Program-made: the position numbers and the translations under genes
The notes under the pieces: model-generated
What the model saw: only the letters and a program-made list of their open reading frames with translations
Told to the model about the DNA's origin: nothing
Databases searched by the model: none
Source: Flavobacterium sp. UBA6195
GTDB taxonomy: Bacteria > Bacteroidota > Bacteroidia > Flavobacteriales > Flavobacteriaceae
Length of the DNA stretch: 47,356 nt
Assembly: GCF_002422095.1 (NCBI RefSeq)
Contig: NZ_DITB01000091.1
Coordinates: 1 to 47,356 of the forward strand
Direction of reading: 5' to 3'
Shown: positions 16,901 to 24,126 of the stretch, one piece after another
Layout of the letters: every line of letters begins with the position of its first letter
Numbering within the stretch: the stretch's first letter is position 1

Positions 16901-16974
16901 AAGATTACGCCAAAAGAAGAAATATTAGTGTTGAACAAGCCGAAAAATGGCTATCACCCAATTTAGCAGATTAA
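13897..16974 (+). CDS. metH: Cobalamin-dependent methionine synthase, folate/B12/reactivation modules, with inserted DUF559 domain
   Basis: The 1,025-residue chain carries, in order, the pterin-binding domain (FVNIGERTNVTGSRKF, about 25-290), the cap domain (to about 400; GKMFLPQVVKSARVMKKAV), a foreign segment at 404-549, the cobalamin-binding domain (ATVKGDVHDIGKNIV, lower ligand His about 562; IGLSGLITPSLDEM; IGGATTSRAHTAVKI) and the SAM-binding reactivation domain (about 690 to the end; GIRPAPGYPACPDH). Without the insert it is about 879 residues, the expected size. The insert lies in the linker between cap and B12 domain, where relatives read straight from VAYLLPY to AGKILMATVKGD. A second repeat-like segment encodes residues about 817-825. 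All key motifs are intact, so I call the gene functional. Confidence 0.95.
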   Translation: MSYNSDKYLKLSGLEPLIVTPETNFVNIGERTNVTGSRKFLRLIKEEKYDEALDIARAQVEGGAQIIDVNMDEGMLDGVYAMTKFLNLIAAEPDIARVPVMIDSSKWEIIEAGLKVIQGKGVVNSISLKEGEATFIHHAKLIKRYGAAVIVMAFDENGQADTYERRIEICKRSYDILVNQVGFPAEDIIFDPNIFPVATGMEEHKLNALDFFRATKWIRENLPYANVSGGVSNVSFSFRGNDKVREAMHSAFLYHAIQNGMTMGIVNPEMLEIYDEIDPVLLEHVEDVLLNRREDATERLLDLAESFKGDVKSNEKAIAEWRNGSVQERLTYSLVKGIDEFIEVDVEEARQLAKKPIEVIEINLMAGMNVVGDLFGSGKMFLPQVVKSARVMKKAVAYLLPYVSPPTPGGGAEKQSWNTASPILYKSLKEKAKEMRNKPTEAEKLLWSVLSNKGINGYKFRRQHIIGEYIVDFVCLEKKLVIEVDGSIHNLKEQIEHDKQRTEWLESKGFKIVRFKNQEVLNNLFETIENIKKELSVKFVAPPSGAGGAGKILMATVKGDVHDIGKNIVSVVLACNNFEIIDLGVMVPPEKIIETAVKENVDIIGLSGLITPSLDEMVYLAKEMDKLNIKIPIMIGGATTSRAHTAVKIAPEYKETVVHVNDASRAVTVATNLLQPDTKVTYTKLLREEYDSLREGYLSRSREKNFLSIKEARKNKFKIDWDTYEPVKPNFIGTKTIEVELSELVDFIDWTPFFQSWELYGKFPAILTDDIVGEQATHLFEDAQKMLSQIVSENWFNAKGILGIFPANTINHDDIELVTSSGVEKFLSLRQQSQKTVGVPNIALADFIAPKEIGKQDYIGCFCVSTGFGVDEKASEFEKQLDDYNSILVKALGDRLAEAFAEYLHLKVRKEIWGYASDEVLSNDELIKEQYQGIRPAPGYPACPDHLEKPTIWKLLNVEQEIGVKLTESMAMWPAASVSGYYFANPESKYFGLGKIKKDQLEDYAKRRNISVEQAEKWLSPNLAD
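15106..15543 (+). mobile_element. In-frame DUF559/Vsr-like endonuclease element inside metH
   Basis: A 438-bp (146-codon) segment is bounded by GC-rich ends in an AT-rich gene. The left end at 15106-15132 reads AGCCCCCC, AA, CCCCC, GGA, GGGGG, AGCT. The right end at 15516-15543 is its near-exact inverted copy. The encoded middle part (MRNKPTEAEKLLW, GYKFRRQHIIGEYIVDFVC, KKLVIEVDGSIH, then KIVRFKNQEVL) is a DUF559 domain, related to Vsr-like PD-(D/E)xK endonucleases; VDF and IEVDG supply the likely Asp and Glu-x-x. Both ends are translated as Pro/Gly-rich linkers (SPPTPGGGA and APPSGAGGA). No intein splice motifs are seen. Confidence 0.88.
16345..16372 (+). repeat. Palindromic repeat copy within metH
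   Basis: CTTGTCACTTCGAGCG followed by GAGTCGAGAAGT is a sequence I know as a dispersed intergenic repeat in Flavobacteria-type genomes. Here it lies in frame and encodes LVTSSGVEKF in the reactivation domain. That it is a repeat copy rather than native coding sequence is from memory. Confidence 0.5.
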
Positions 16975-16985
16975 ATAAGTTTATA

Positions 16986-17029
16986 GTTTATTGTTTATGG
17001 TTAAAAGTTGGAAACCACAAACAATAAAC
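16986..17029. repeat. Inverted repeat between metH and metF
   Basis: GTTTATTGTTTATGGTT (16986-17002) pairs with AACCACAAACAATAAAC (17013-17029) with one mismatch. The arms have a roughly 7-base internal period. No T-run follows, so it is more likely a repeat or mRNA-processing hairpin than a terminator. Confidence 0.65.
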
Positions 17030-17050
17030 AATTAACTACAAACATAAAAC

Positions 17051-18007
17051 ATGAAAGTAACAGAACATATACAAAACGCAAATGGAAAACCTTTGTTCTC
17101 CTTCGAAATTTTACCACCCTTAAAAGGACAAAACATTCAATCGATTTTTGATAGTATTGATCCATTGATGGAATTTAATCCGCCATTTATTGATGTAACG
17201 TATCATCGTGAGGAATATGAATTCAAGGAATTAGAAAACGGCTTGCTTCAGAAAAAAGTAGTAAAAAAACGTCCGGGAACGGTTGGGATTTGTGCCGGAA
17301 TTCAGAATAAATACGAAGTAGATGCTATTCCACATATCTTATGTGGTGGTTTTACTAAAGAAGATACTGAAAATTTATTGATAGACTTGGATTTCTTAGG
17401 AATTGATAATGTTGTAGCGCTTCGTGGCGATGCAGTAAAAAGCGAAATTTATTTCAAGCCCGAAAAAGAAGGTCATGCCTATGCTTCGGAATTAGTAACA
17501 CAAATAAGCAATTTGAATAAGGGAATTTATTTGGACGAAGATTTACAAAATTCAACTAAAACCGATTTTTGTATCGGAGTGGCTGGTTATCCAGAAAAAC
17601 ACATGGAAGCACCCAGTATGGATAGCGATATTCATTTCTTGAAGCAAAAAATTAAAAATGGTGCCGATTATATTATTACTCAGATGTTTTTTGATAACAA
17701 AAAATTCTTCGATTTTGTTGCCAAATGCAGAGCGGCTGGAATTACTGTTCCAATTATTCCGGGATTAAAACCTATCGCAACGAAAAAGCAATTGAATTTA
17801 ATTCCGCATCGTTTCAAAGTTGATTTACCTGACGATTTGATTATGGCTGTGGTGAAAGCAAAAGATAATTATCACGTTAAACAAATTGGTATTGAATGGT
17901 GTACACAACAAAGTAAGGAGCTAATTGCTGCTGGTATTCCAATTTTACATTATTATTCCATGGGAAAAGCAGAGAATGTAAAAGCGATTGCTAAAGAAAT
18001 TTTTTAA
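17051..18007 (+). CDS. metF: 5,10-methylenetetrahydrofolate reductase
   Basis: MetF reduces 5,10-methylene-THF to 5-methyl-THF with a flavin, providing the methyl donor for MetH. The 318-residue protein starts MKVTEHIQNANGKPLFSFEILPP (the FEFFPP-like motif with catalytic Glu), then VALRGDAVKS, IGVAGYPEKHMEAPS, ADYIITQMFFDNKKFFDFV and IPIIPGLKPIATKKQL, all family features. It ends the methionine-synthase operon, so it is probably under the same SAM-I control, with the 76-bp inverted-repeat gap between them possibly modulating its level. Confidence 0.97.
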   Translation: MKVTEHIQNANGKPLFSFEILPPLKGQNIQSIFDSIDPLMEFNPPFIDVTYHREEYEFKELENGLLQKKVVKKRPGTVGICAGIQNKYEVDAIPHILCGGFTKEDTENLLIDLDFLGIDNVVALRGDAVKSEIYFKPEKEGHAYASELVTQISNLNKGIYLDEDLQNSTKTDFCIGVAGYPEKHMEAPSMDSDIHFLKQKIKNGADYIITQMFFDNKKFFDFVAKCRAAGITVPIIPGLKPIATKKQLNLIPHRFKVDLPDDLIMAVVKAKDNYHVKQIGIEWCTQQSKELIAAGIPILHYYSMGKAENVKAIAKEIF

Positions 18008-18120
18008 TTACAATTATCTTGTTATTAGCCCAGTTATTAAATTACTAGTTTGTTTTTCTGGTAATAGCTTGTGGATACAATTTATTTTTTGTAACTTCAT
18101 TCCAAGAAAATTAAGTTATT

Positions 18121-18510
18121 ATGAAAAATTTAGTATTCACTTTCGTAATAGTACTCGTATCTCAAATGGGATTTGCGGGTGAGTTAGACTCTATTTTAAG
18201 TAAAGCTAGAGCTTTAACTAATAATAAAGATTACACCGAAGCAATTTTAGTATATGAAAATTATATTAAAGTATCTAAAGGTGAAAATTTAAAAGAGGTA
18301 TATATAGAATTAGCAAATTGCTACTTCTATTTAGGAAAAAAACATGAAGCAGTGAATAATATAAAAACCGCTATTGTGAAACATGGTTTTACAGAAGAAG
18401 ATTTTATTTATAATTCTGTACTAAATGAAAAATTATCATCTTACGCTCTTTCCGTTTTGTATGATGATTATTATAAGCTTAGAAATAAGTATTTGGCAAC
18501 TTTAAATTAA
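18121..18510 (+). CDS. Small secreted TPR-like protein
   Basis: The 129-residue product has a signal peptide (MKNLVFTFVIVLVSQMGFAG) and two helical hairpins resembling tetratricopeptide repeats: NNKDYTEAILVYENYIKV and EVYIELANCYFYLGKKHEAVNNIKTAI. TPR units usually mediate protein contacts; no partner can be named. ATG 18121 was chosen because the signal peptide starts exactly there. It stands alone between metF and a terminator. Confidence 0.75.
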   Translation: MKNLVFTFVIVLVSQMGFAGELDSILSKARALTNNKDYTEAILVYENYIKVSKGENLKEVYIELANCYFYLGKKHEAVNNIKTAIVKHGFTEEDFIYNSVLNEKLSSYALSVLYDDYYKLRNKYLATLN

Positions 18511-18525
18511 GTTTAGTCAATTGAT

Positions 18526-18565
18526 AAAAAAATCTCCTTACAAGATCTTGTAAGGAGATTTTTTT
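18526..18565. terminator. Bidirectional terminator
   Basis: A perfect 40-bp palindrome: A-tract, ATCTCCTTACAAG on the left and its exact complement CTTGTAAGGAGAT on the right, then a T-tract. It serves the TPR gene on the plus strand and gldA on the minus strand. Confidence 0.92.
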
Positions 18566-19466
18566 ATTTCTTCCCAGTTTTCTCTCTGAATATCTGTTCA
18601 AGGTTTTTACTTTTCAATACAATTTGTAAGGTTCTTAATTGATGTTCTTGAGCAAAATCAAACAATGATGGACGCATATCCGTAGCTGAATTAAAAGTTA
18701 ATTCCCAAACTAAATCATGTGTGTTTTTTGCTGATTTTAAATTAGGTAGAGATGTAAAAATAGTTTCATTTACTTTTTTATCGAATTCTACTTCAATAAT
18801 TTGTTCTGCTTCTTCCTGAACAAGATTGTTTAATTTTTTATCGGTAACAATTTTACCTTTGTCAATAATGATAATTCTATCGCATATCGCTTCCACTTCT
18901 TGCATAATGTGCGTTGAAAGAAAAACGGTTTTATTTTTTCCAATGTTTTTTATCAAATCACGAATTTCTACCAATTGATTTGGGTCTAAACCAGTCGTTG
19001 GTTCGTCTAAAATCATCACATCTGGATTGTGTAATAAAGCCGTTGCTAATCCAACACGTTGACGATATCCTTTTGATAATTCTCCTATTTTCTTATGACT
19101 TTCTGGCGTTAACCCTGTTAAAGCAATTACTTCGTCAATTCTAGATTTCGCAACTTTATGTAAATCGGCATTAAAAGCCAAATATTCTCTAACATATAAA
19201 TCTAAATAGAGTGGATTATGTTCAGGTAAATACCCAACCGACTTCTGTACTTCTTTTTGTGCTGAAGTTACATCGTATTCGTTTACAACTGCAGTTCCGC
19301 TATCTGCTGTTAAATAAGTGGTCAAAATTTTCATCAAAGTGGATTTTCCGGCGCCATTTGGACCTAAAAAACCTACAATTTCTCCCTTTTTTACAGAAAA
19401 GCTAACGTTATCTAACGCTTTTTGTAATCCGTAATTTTTTGAAATATTTTGAACTTCAATCGACAT
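18564..19466 (-). CDS. gldA: Gliding-motility ABC transporter ATP-binding protein GldA
   Basis: The 300-residue ATPase has Walker A GPNGAGKS, the Q-loop region VGYLPEHNPLYLDLYVREYL, signature LSKGYRQRVGLA, Walker B VMILDEPTTGLDP and the switch STHIMQEVEAICD. It closely resembles GldA of gliding flavobacteria as I remember it, including the C-terminal portion. GldA works with GldF and GldG membrane partners, which are not in this window. Loss of GldA abolishes or reduces gliding in Flavobacterium johnsoniae strains. Other ABC ATPases share these motifs, so the symbol rests on overall resemblance. Confidence 0.85.
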   Translation of the reverse strand: MSIEVQNISKNYGLQKALDNVSFSVKKGEIVGFLGPNGAGKSTLMKILTTYLTADSGTAVVNEYDVTSAQKEVQKSVGYLPEHNPLYLDLYVREYLAFNADLHKVAKSRIDEVIALTGLTPESHKKIGELSKGYRQRVGLATALLHNPDVMILDEPTTGLDPNQLVEIRDLIKNIGKNKTVFLSTHIMQEVEAICDRIIIIDKGKIVTDKKLNNLVQEEAEQIIEVEFDKKVNETIFTSLPNLKSAKNTHDLVWELTFNSATDMRPSLFDFAQEHQLRTLQIVLKSKNLEQIFREKTGKK

Positions 19467-19482
19467 ATGATATAAATTTTAG

Positions 19483-19512
19483 CAAAAGTAACTTTTTTTA
19501 ATTGAACTCAAA
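19483..19512 (-). promoter_or_regulatory. gldA promoter, bacteroidete type
   Basis: On the minus strand TTTG (19509-19512), 18 bp, then TACTTTTG (19483-19490). The transcript would start about ten bases before the gldA ATG at 19466. Confidence 0.7.
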
Positions 19513-19613
19513 TTGATTTAAAAAAGTATTTACTGTTTGAAATTTCTTTAAAATTTTTCGCTTTTCAAGGCTGTTTTTAATTTAATTTTATAATTCTTAA
19601 GCATAATTAATTG

Positions 19614-19621
19614 TAATTTTG
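19614..19621 (+). promoter_or_regulatory. -7 box of the DAHP synthase gene
   Basis: TAATTTTG fits TAnnTTTG. Predicted transcription starts near 19627, which places the in-frame TTG at 19629 almost at the 5' end and supports ATG 19638 as start. Confidence 0.6.
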
Positions 19622-19637
19622 CACGCAATTGATTATT

Positions 19638-20720
19638 ATGGAAAATAAAAAAGAATTACGCACTTGGTTAGATGATTTTCATTTGAATCATCCACTGGTA
19701 ATTGCAGGACCTTGTAGTGCTGAAACCGAAGAACAAGTTTTAAAAATAGCACACGAATTGAAGAATTCTGATGTTTCTATTTTCCGTGCGGGAATTTGGA
19801 AACCTCGCACACGTCCAGGTGGATTTGAAGGTGTGGGCGAAATTGGATTAAAATGGTTACAAAAAGCCAAAGCTGAAACCGGTTTGTTAATGGCAACGGA
19901 AGTCGCTACGGCAGCTCACGTAAAATTAGCATTGGAACACGATATCGATGTGTTGTGGATTGGAGCTAGAACTACCGTAAATCCTTTCGCTGTTCAAGAA
20001 ATTGCAGATGCTTTGCAAGGAACAGATAAAATCGTTTTGTTAAAAAATCCAGTAAATCCTGATTTATCTTTATGGATTGGTGGTTTAGAACGATTGTATA
20101 ATGCGAATATCAAAAAATTAGGTGTAATTCACAGAGGATTTTCTACTTACGAAAAAACAAAATACCGTAATAATCCGGAGTGGCAAATTGCTATCGATAT
20201 GCAAAATCGTTTTCCCGATTTGCCTTTGATTTGCGATCCTTCGCACATTACCGGAAAGCGCGATATGATTCAAGAAGTGTCGCAACAAGCTTTAGATTTG
20301 AATTACGACGGATTAATTATTGAAACCCACATTGACCCAGATAACGCTTGGAGTGATGCTGCCCAACAAGTAACGCCAGCAACATTGAAACAAATGTTCA
20401 TCAATTTACGTGTTAGAAAAGTGTCGGATGATGAAAGCGAATACAACCAAAAAATGGCAAAACTGCGCATGCAAATTGATGAGTTTGATGGTAAACTGTT
20501 AGAAATTTTGGGTAACCGAATGAAAGTTGCCGATAAAATCGGATTGTTAAAGAAAGAAAAAAATGTGGCTATTTTACAAAACCAACGCTGGAACGAAATC
20601 TTAGGAAAAATGATTTTAGAGGGCGAAGAAAAAGGTTTGAGTAACGAATTTGTAATGCAATTGTTTAAAGCAATTCACCAAGAAAGTATTACACATCAAG
20701 AAAAAGTAATTAATAAATAG
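19638..20720 (+). CDS. Bifunctional DAHP synthase/chorismate mutase
   Basis: This 360-residue protein joins two steps of aromatic amino-acid synthesis. The N-terminal DAHP synthase (about 1-255) condenses PEP and erythrose-4-phosphate: LVIAGPCSAETEEQ, FRAGIWKPRTRPGGFEGVG, VLWIGARTTVNPF, LICDPSHITGKRD. The C-terminal AroQ-type chorismate mutase (about 270-360) starts KLRMQIDEFDGKLLEILGNRMKVADKIGLLKKEK. This fusion is typical of Bacteroidota and allows prephenate feedback on the first step. A longer frame begins at TTG 19629, but promoter position and conserved MENKKELRTW favour ATG 19638. aroA of the same pathway lies 8 kb away. Confidence 0.93.
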   Translation: MENKKELRTWLDDFHLNHPLVIAGPCSAETEEQVLKIAHELKNSDVSIFRAGIWKPRTRPGGFEGVGEIGLKWLQKAKAETGLLMATEVATAAHVKLALEHDIDVLWIGARTTVNPFAVQEIADALQGTDKIVLLKNPVNPDLSLWIGGLERLYNANIKKLGVIHRGFSTYEKTKYRNNPEWQIAIDMQNRFPDLPLICDPSHITGKRDMIQEVSQQALDLNYDGLIIETHIDPDNAWSDAAQQVTPATLKQMFINLRVRKVSDDESEYNQKMAKLRMQIDEFDGKLLEILGNRMKVADKIGLLKKEKNVAILQNQRWNEILGKMILEGEEKGLSNEFVMQLFKAIHQESITHQEKVINK

Positions 20721-20785
20721 ATTTTTTTAGAAAATATTCTTACATTTTTTGTAATATCGCGCCACAAATCTTTTAATAATAAATA

Positions 20786-22441
20786 ATGAAAAAAATTAAT
20801 CTGTTTTTGTTTGCTTTTGTGCTTGGGATTCAATTCTTAGTTGCTCAAAACAAAATAGACAAAGTGTCTTTAACTTATGGAGAAGAGTTAGCAGACGATA
20901 AACAAAAAATCGTTAAAATCGTTGGAGAATCTAATAACAAAATCTTTGCTTTAGCTATAAAAGGAAAAGATGATTATTTCATAAAAATATTTGAATCGGG
21001 TTCAATGAAACTTATTTCATCTAATCCAATTGTAATTCCTCAAATTAGTGACAAAGAAGTTGATTTTGAAGAAATTTTTCTTTTAAATGACAATCTTTAT
21101 GTAATTGGTAGTGTTTACAATAAAAAAGATAAAATTTTTAATTTAGTTGCCACACAGGTTTCTGATAAAGGTGTTTTAAGTAAATCTCCAGTGGTATTGT
21201 TTGATGCTGAAGTTGCAAAAAAATCAAGCAGAGGCGATTTTTATTTCAAGTTATCTCCAGATGAGGGTGCTTTGTTAGTAATGTATACTTCATTGTTTTC
21301 AAAAGAAGATGCGGTAAAATATGAAGTAAAATTGTTTGATGACAAAATGGGAACGTTGTTCTCAAATACTGAAAAAGTTAAGTTTGATGACAGTAAAAAA
21401 GATTATGAATTTACAATTTCTGATTTTGAAGTTAATTTTCAAGATGATGTTTTCTTAGTAGTTAATGAAAGTTACAGAGATTCAAAAAAGAAAGAACAAA
21501 TTGAAAAATTTGAAATCCATACTTTCAAAAGAAGTAACGGATACAAAAAGGAAATCGTAAATATTGATATTAAAGGGAAAGAAATTATCAATTGTAAAAT
21601 GATTTCTACTAATAAAAATACTTTAAAAATAGTTGGTTTTTATTCAAGCGTAAGAGAAAACGGAAAAGCAAATAAAGAACTTAAAGGAGTTTATAACGCA
21701 ACGGTTGATTTAAATACGAATGCAACTAATGCAGTAAAGTTTAATGAGTTTGATTATGCAACAAAAGTTAAACTATTAGGTGAGAGAAGAGCTAAAAAAG
21801 GAAAAGACGTTAAGCCTTTCTATAATATAACAACTATTATTGAAAAAAATGATGGTGGTTTAATCGTATTGTCTGAATTTCAGTATGTTTATGTAGGTCA
21901 AAGTTCTGGTATTGGGCCATTAGCGGCAACACCTGTAACGTACACTAAAAACGAAATTATTATTACAAGTTTAAAAGCAGATGGTACATTTGAATGGGGT
22001 AATGTTTTACCAAAAGAACAATCTGCAACTGTAACTACATTGTCAATTGGATTAGGATTTGCTGGAGGTAACGGAAGTTTTGCAGTTGGTGGTTCAATTC
22101 AAATTCCATTAACACAATTAGGAAAAGGTCCTGAATATTTAGGAGCAATTCCTATTTACAAAAATGGGGTACTTAATTTACTTTTTAACGATAACGTTAA
22201 AAACAAAGGTGTGACTAATATTGATGATATTAAATCCTTAGGTAATTATAACAATGCAGTTCCAGCATTATTCATTTTCGATTCTAACGGAAATATGACA
22301 AGAAAAGATCCAGAAGAAGTAATTAAAAATGAATTGGTATTGCGTCCTGGAGTATATTATAGAAAATCAGACAAAGAATTTATCGTTTACTCTTCAAGAA
22401 AAAGTAAAGATAAGTTAGGAAGAATGATTTTAGAAGAGTAA
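20786..22441 (+). CDS. Secreted protein of unknown function
   Basis: The 551-residue product has a signal peptide (MKKINLFLFAFVLGIQFLVAQ) and a Lys/Asp/Asn-rich body of repeated strand-turn units (FEEIFLLNDNLYVIGSVYNKKDKIF; KIVGFYSSVRENGK; GGLIVLSEFQYVYVGQSSGIG), suggesting an all-beta, propeller-like fold. No catalytic motif or lipobox is seen. It stands as a single transcription unit ended by a strong terminator. I do not recognise the family. Confidence 0.8.
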   Translation: MKKINLFLFAFVLGIQFLVAQNKIDKVSLTYGEELADDKQKIVKIVGESNNKIFALAIKGKDDYFIKIFESGSMKLISSNPIVIPQISDKEVDFEEIFLLNDNLYVIGSVYNKKDKIFNLVATQVSDKGVLSKSPVVLFDAEVAKKSSRGDFYFKLSPDEGALLVMYTSLFSKEDAVKYEVKLFDDKMGTLFSNTEKVKFDDSKKDYEFTISDFEVNFQDDVFLVVNESYRDSKKKEQIEKFEIHTFKRSNGYKKEIVNIDIKGKEIINCKMISTNKNTLKIVGFYSSVRENGKANKELKGVYNATVDLNTNATNAVKFNEFDYATKVKLLGERRAKKGKDVKPFYNITTIIEKNDGGLIVLSEFQYVYVGQSSGIGPLAATPVTYTKNEIIITSLKADGTFEWGNVLPKEQSATVTTLSIGLGFAGGNGSFAVGGSIQIPLTQLGKGPEYLGAIPIYKNGVLNLLFNDNVKNKGVTNIDDIKSLGNYNNAVPALFIFDSNGNMTRKDPEEVIKNELVLRPGVYYRKSDKEFIVYSSRKSKDKLGRMILEE

Positions 22442-22443
22442 TA

Positions 22444-22471
22444 AAAAAGGCTACCAAGAGTAGCCTTTTTT
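22444..22471 (+). terminator. Intrinsic terminator
   Basis: AAAAAGGCTAC (22444-22454) and GTAGCCTTTTT (22460-22470) form an 11-bp stem with a CAAGA loop and a T-tract, right after the secreted-protein gene. Confidence 0.9.
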
Positions 22472-22472
22472 A

Positions 22473-22505
22473 TTGCCTTAATTTTCAATAGAAACATTAT
22501 CTTTG
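22473..22505 (+). promoter_or_regulatory. rsgA promoter
   Basis: TTG (22473-22475) and TATCTTTG (22498-22505) are 22 bp apart, close to the bacteroidete consensus. The leader would be about 48 bases. Confidence 0.55.
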
Positions 22506-22558
22506 CAAGATATAACGAAGTTGAATCGGTTTTTCAAACTTCTAATTTTTACCTTTTA

Positions 22559-23539
22559 ATGACAGGAATCGTTTATAAATCTACTGGAAGCTGGTACACC
22601 ATTAAGACAGAAAATGGTGCTTTTTTAGAGTGCCGTATAAAAGGTAAATTTAGAATGAAAGGCATCAAAAGTACCAATCCTATTGCGGTGGGCGACGTTG
22701 TAGATTTCGATATTGAAAATACCACTGATGAAACCACTGGAGTAATCACAGCGATTCACGATAGAAAAAATTACATCGTTAGAAAGTCGGTAAATTTATC
22801 GCATCAAATGCATATTATCGCATCAAATATTGACGTGGTTTTTTTATTGGTTACCATTAATAATCCACCAACAACCACAAGTTTTATCGACCGATTTTTA
22901 GTTACCGCTGAAGCTTATGGAATTGAAGCCGTAATTGTCTTCAATAAAATAGATACGTTTGATGACCCTACATTAGACGAACAATTATATTTACAACATG
23001 TGTATTCTTCAATAGGCTATAAATGTTTACGTGTTTCTGCTAAAGATGGAAAAGGAATTGAAGAACTTAAAGCATTAATGAAAGACAAAGTTTCTATGTT
23101 TTCAGGACATTCGGGTGTTGGAAAATCAACTTTGGTAAACACTTTAGAACCAGGATTGAATTTAAAAACCAAACAAATTTCCGAATCGCATGCACAAGGA
23201 AAGCACACCACAACTTTTGCTGAAATGTTTGATTTGTCTTTCGGAGCTAAAATTATAGACACTCCGGGAATTCGTGGTTTTGGAATTGTCGACATGGAAA
23301 AACAAGAAATTGGTGACTATTTCCCTGAATTTTTTGCTTTGAAAGACCAATGTAAATTTAATAACTGTTTACATAAAGACGAACCGCATTGTGCCATCAA
23401 AAAGGCATTGGAAAATGACGAAATTTCATGGTCGCGCTATAAAAGTTATACCCAAATTTTAGAAGGCGACGAGGAACAATATCGTGCAGATATTTATGAT
23501 GCCGAGCGAAAAAATAGTGATGAAATAAGAAATTCCTAG
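22559..23539 (+). CDS. rsgA: Ribosome small-subunit-dependent GTPase A
   Basis: RsgA is a circularly permuted GTPase that assists late 30S maturation. The 326-residue protein has the N-terminal OB fold (about 1-70, VGDVVDFD), then G4 VIVFNKID, G1 SGHSGVGKSTLVN, G2/G3 region TTTFAEMF and DTPGIRGFG, in the permuted order G4-G1-G3 that defines the family. The C-terminal zinc motif is visible as C-x-FNNC-x-H-x-x-E-x-H-C (CKFNNCLHKDEPHC). Its own promoter lies upstream; dtd follows after 117 bp. Confidence 0.97.
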   Translation: MTGIVYKSTGSWYTIKTENGAFLECRIKGKFRMKGIKSTNPIAVGDVVDFDIENTTDETTGVITAIHDRKNYIVRKSVNLSHQMHIIASNIDVVFLLVTINNPPTTTSFIDRFLVTAEAYGIEAVIVFNKIDTFDDPTLDEQLYLQHVYSSIGYKCLRVSAKDGKGIEELKALMKDKVSMFSGHSGVGKSTLVNTLEPGLNLKTKQISESHAQGKHTTTFAEMFDLSFGAKIIDTPGIRGFGIVDMEKQEIGDYFPEFFALKDQCKFNNCLHKDEPHCAIKKALENDEISWSRYKSYTQILEGDEEQYRADIYDAERKNSDEIRNS

Positions 23540-23656
23540 ATTTCGAAGTCTCATAGATATTTTAAACAAGCAATAATTTGCAAATATTTTTTGCAAAAAA
23601 ATACAGAAATACGGATTTTCGTAAATAAATTCTGTTATTTTTTTTATTTTTGGTGA

Positions 23657-24109
23657 ATGAAAGCAGTTATTCAAAGAGTTTCTCATTCATCGGTAAGCAT
23701 TAATAATCAAATTGTAGCTCAAATTCAAAGTGGTTTGTTAGTTTTAATTGGTGTTGAAGATGCCGATAACAAAGATGATGTTCATTGGTTAACTTCAAAA
23801 ATCGTGAATCTTCGTATATTCCCAGATGAAAATGAAGTAATGAATTTATCATTAAAAGATATTGATGGAGAAATGATTATAGTTTCTCAATTCACCCTAC
23901 ATGCATTAACTAAAAAAGGGAATCGTCCTAGTTATATTAAAGCTTCAAAGCCAGAAATTGCTATTCCACTTTACGAATCTTTTATAAAAGAAATGGAAGT
24001 GGAATTAGGTAAAAAAGTGCAAACTGGACAATTTGGTGCGGATATGAAAGTAAGTTTGATTAATGATGGACCTGTAACGATTATAATTGACACTAAAAAT
24101 AAAGAGTAA
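23657..24109 (+). CDS. dtd: D-aminoacyl-tRNA deacylase
   Basis: The 150-residue enzyme hydrolyses D-aminoacyl-tRNAs (and Gly-tRNA-Ala). Family motifs are MKAVIQRVSHSSVSIN at the N-terminus, MIIVSQFTLHALTKKGNRPSY (SQFTL active-site motif) and the C-terminal NDGPVTIIID (NxGPVT cross-subunit motif). A TATTTTTG box at 23645-23652 ends only four bases before the ATG. If used, the transcript would be nearly leaderless; otherwise expression comes from rsgA read-through. Confidence 0.96.
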   Translation: MKAVIQRVSHSSVSINNQIVAQIQSGLLVLIGVEDADNKDDVHWLTSKIVNLRIFPDENEVMNLSLKDIDGEMIIVSQFTLHALTKKGNRPSYIKASKPEIAIPLYESFIKEMEVELGKKVQTGQFGADMKVSLINDGPVTIIIDTKNKE

Positions 24110-24126
24110 TAATAAAGTAAATTCTA

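Noticed and set aside
12767..16974. metH as a frameshifted pseudogene because it is in two pieces
   Set aside because: Each piece has complete domains, its own start and all key residues, and the split falls at a domain border known to be split in Bacteroidota.
16986..17029. Terminator between metH and metF
   Set aside because: The stem is long, but no T-run follows and metF has no visible promoter of its own.
18008..18120. Promoter before the small TPR gene
   Set aside because: TATTTTTTG has one base too many between TA and TTTG, and no -33 TTG fits; too weak to list.
17988..18182. Open frame overlapping the metF end and the TPR gene
   Set aside because: Overlaps two better-supported genes in another frame and has no recognisable content.
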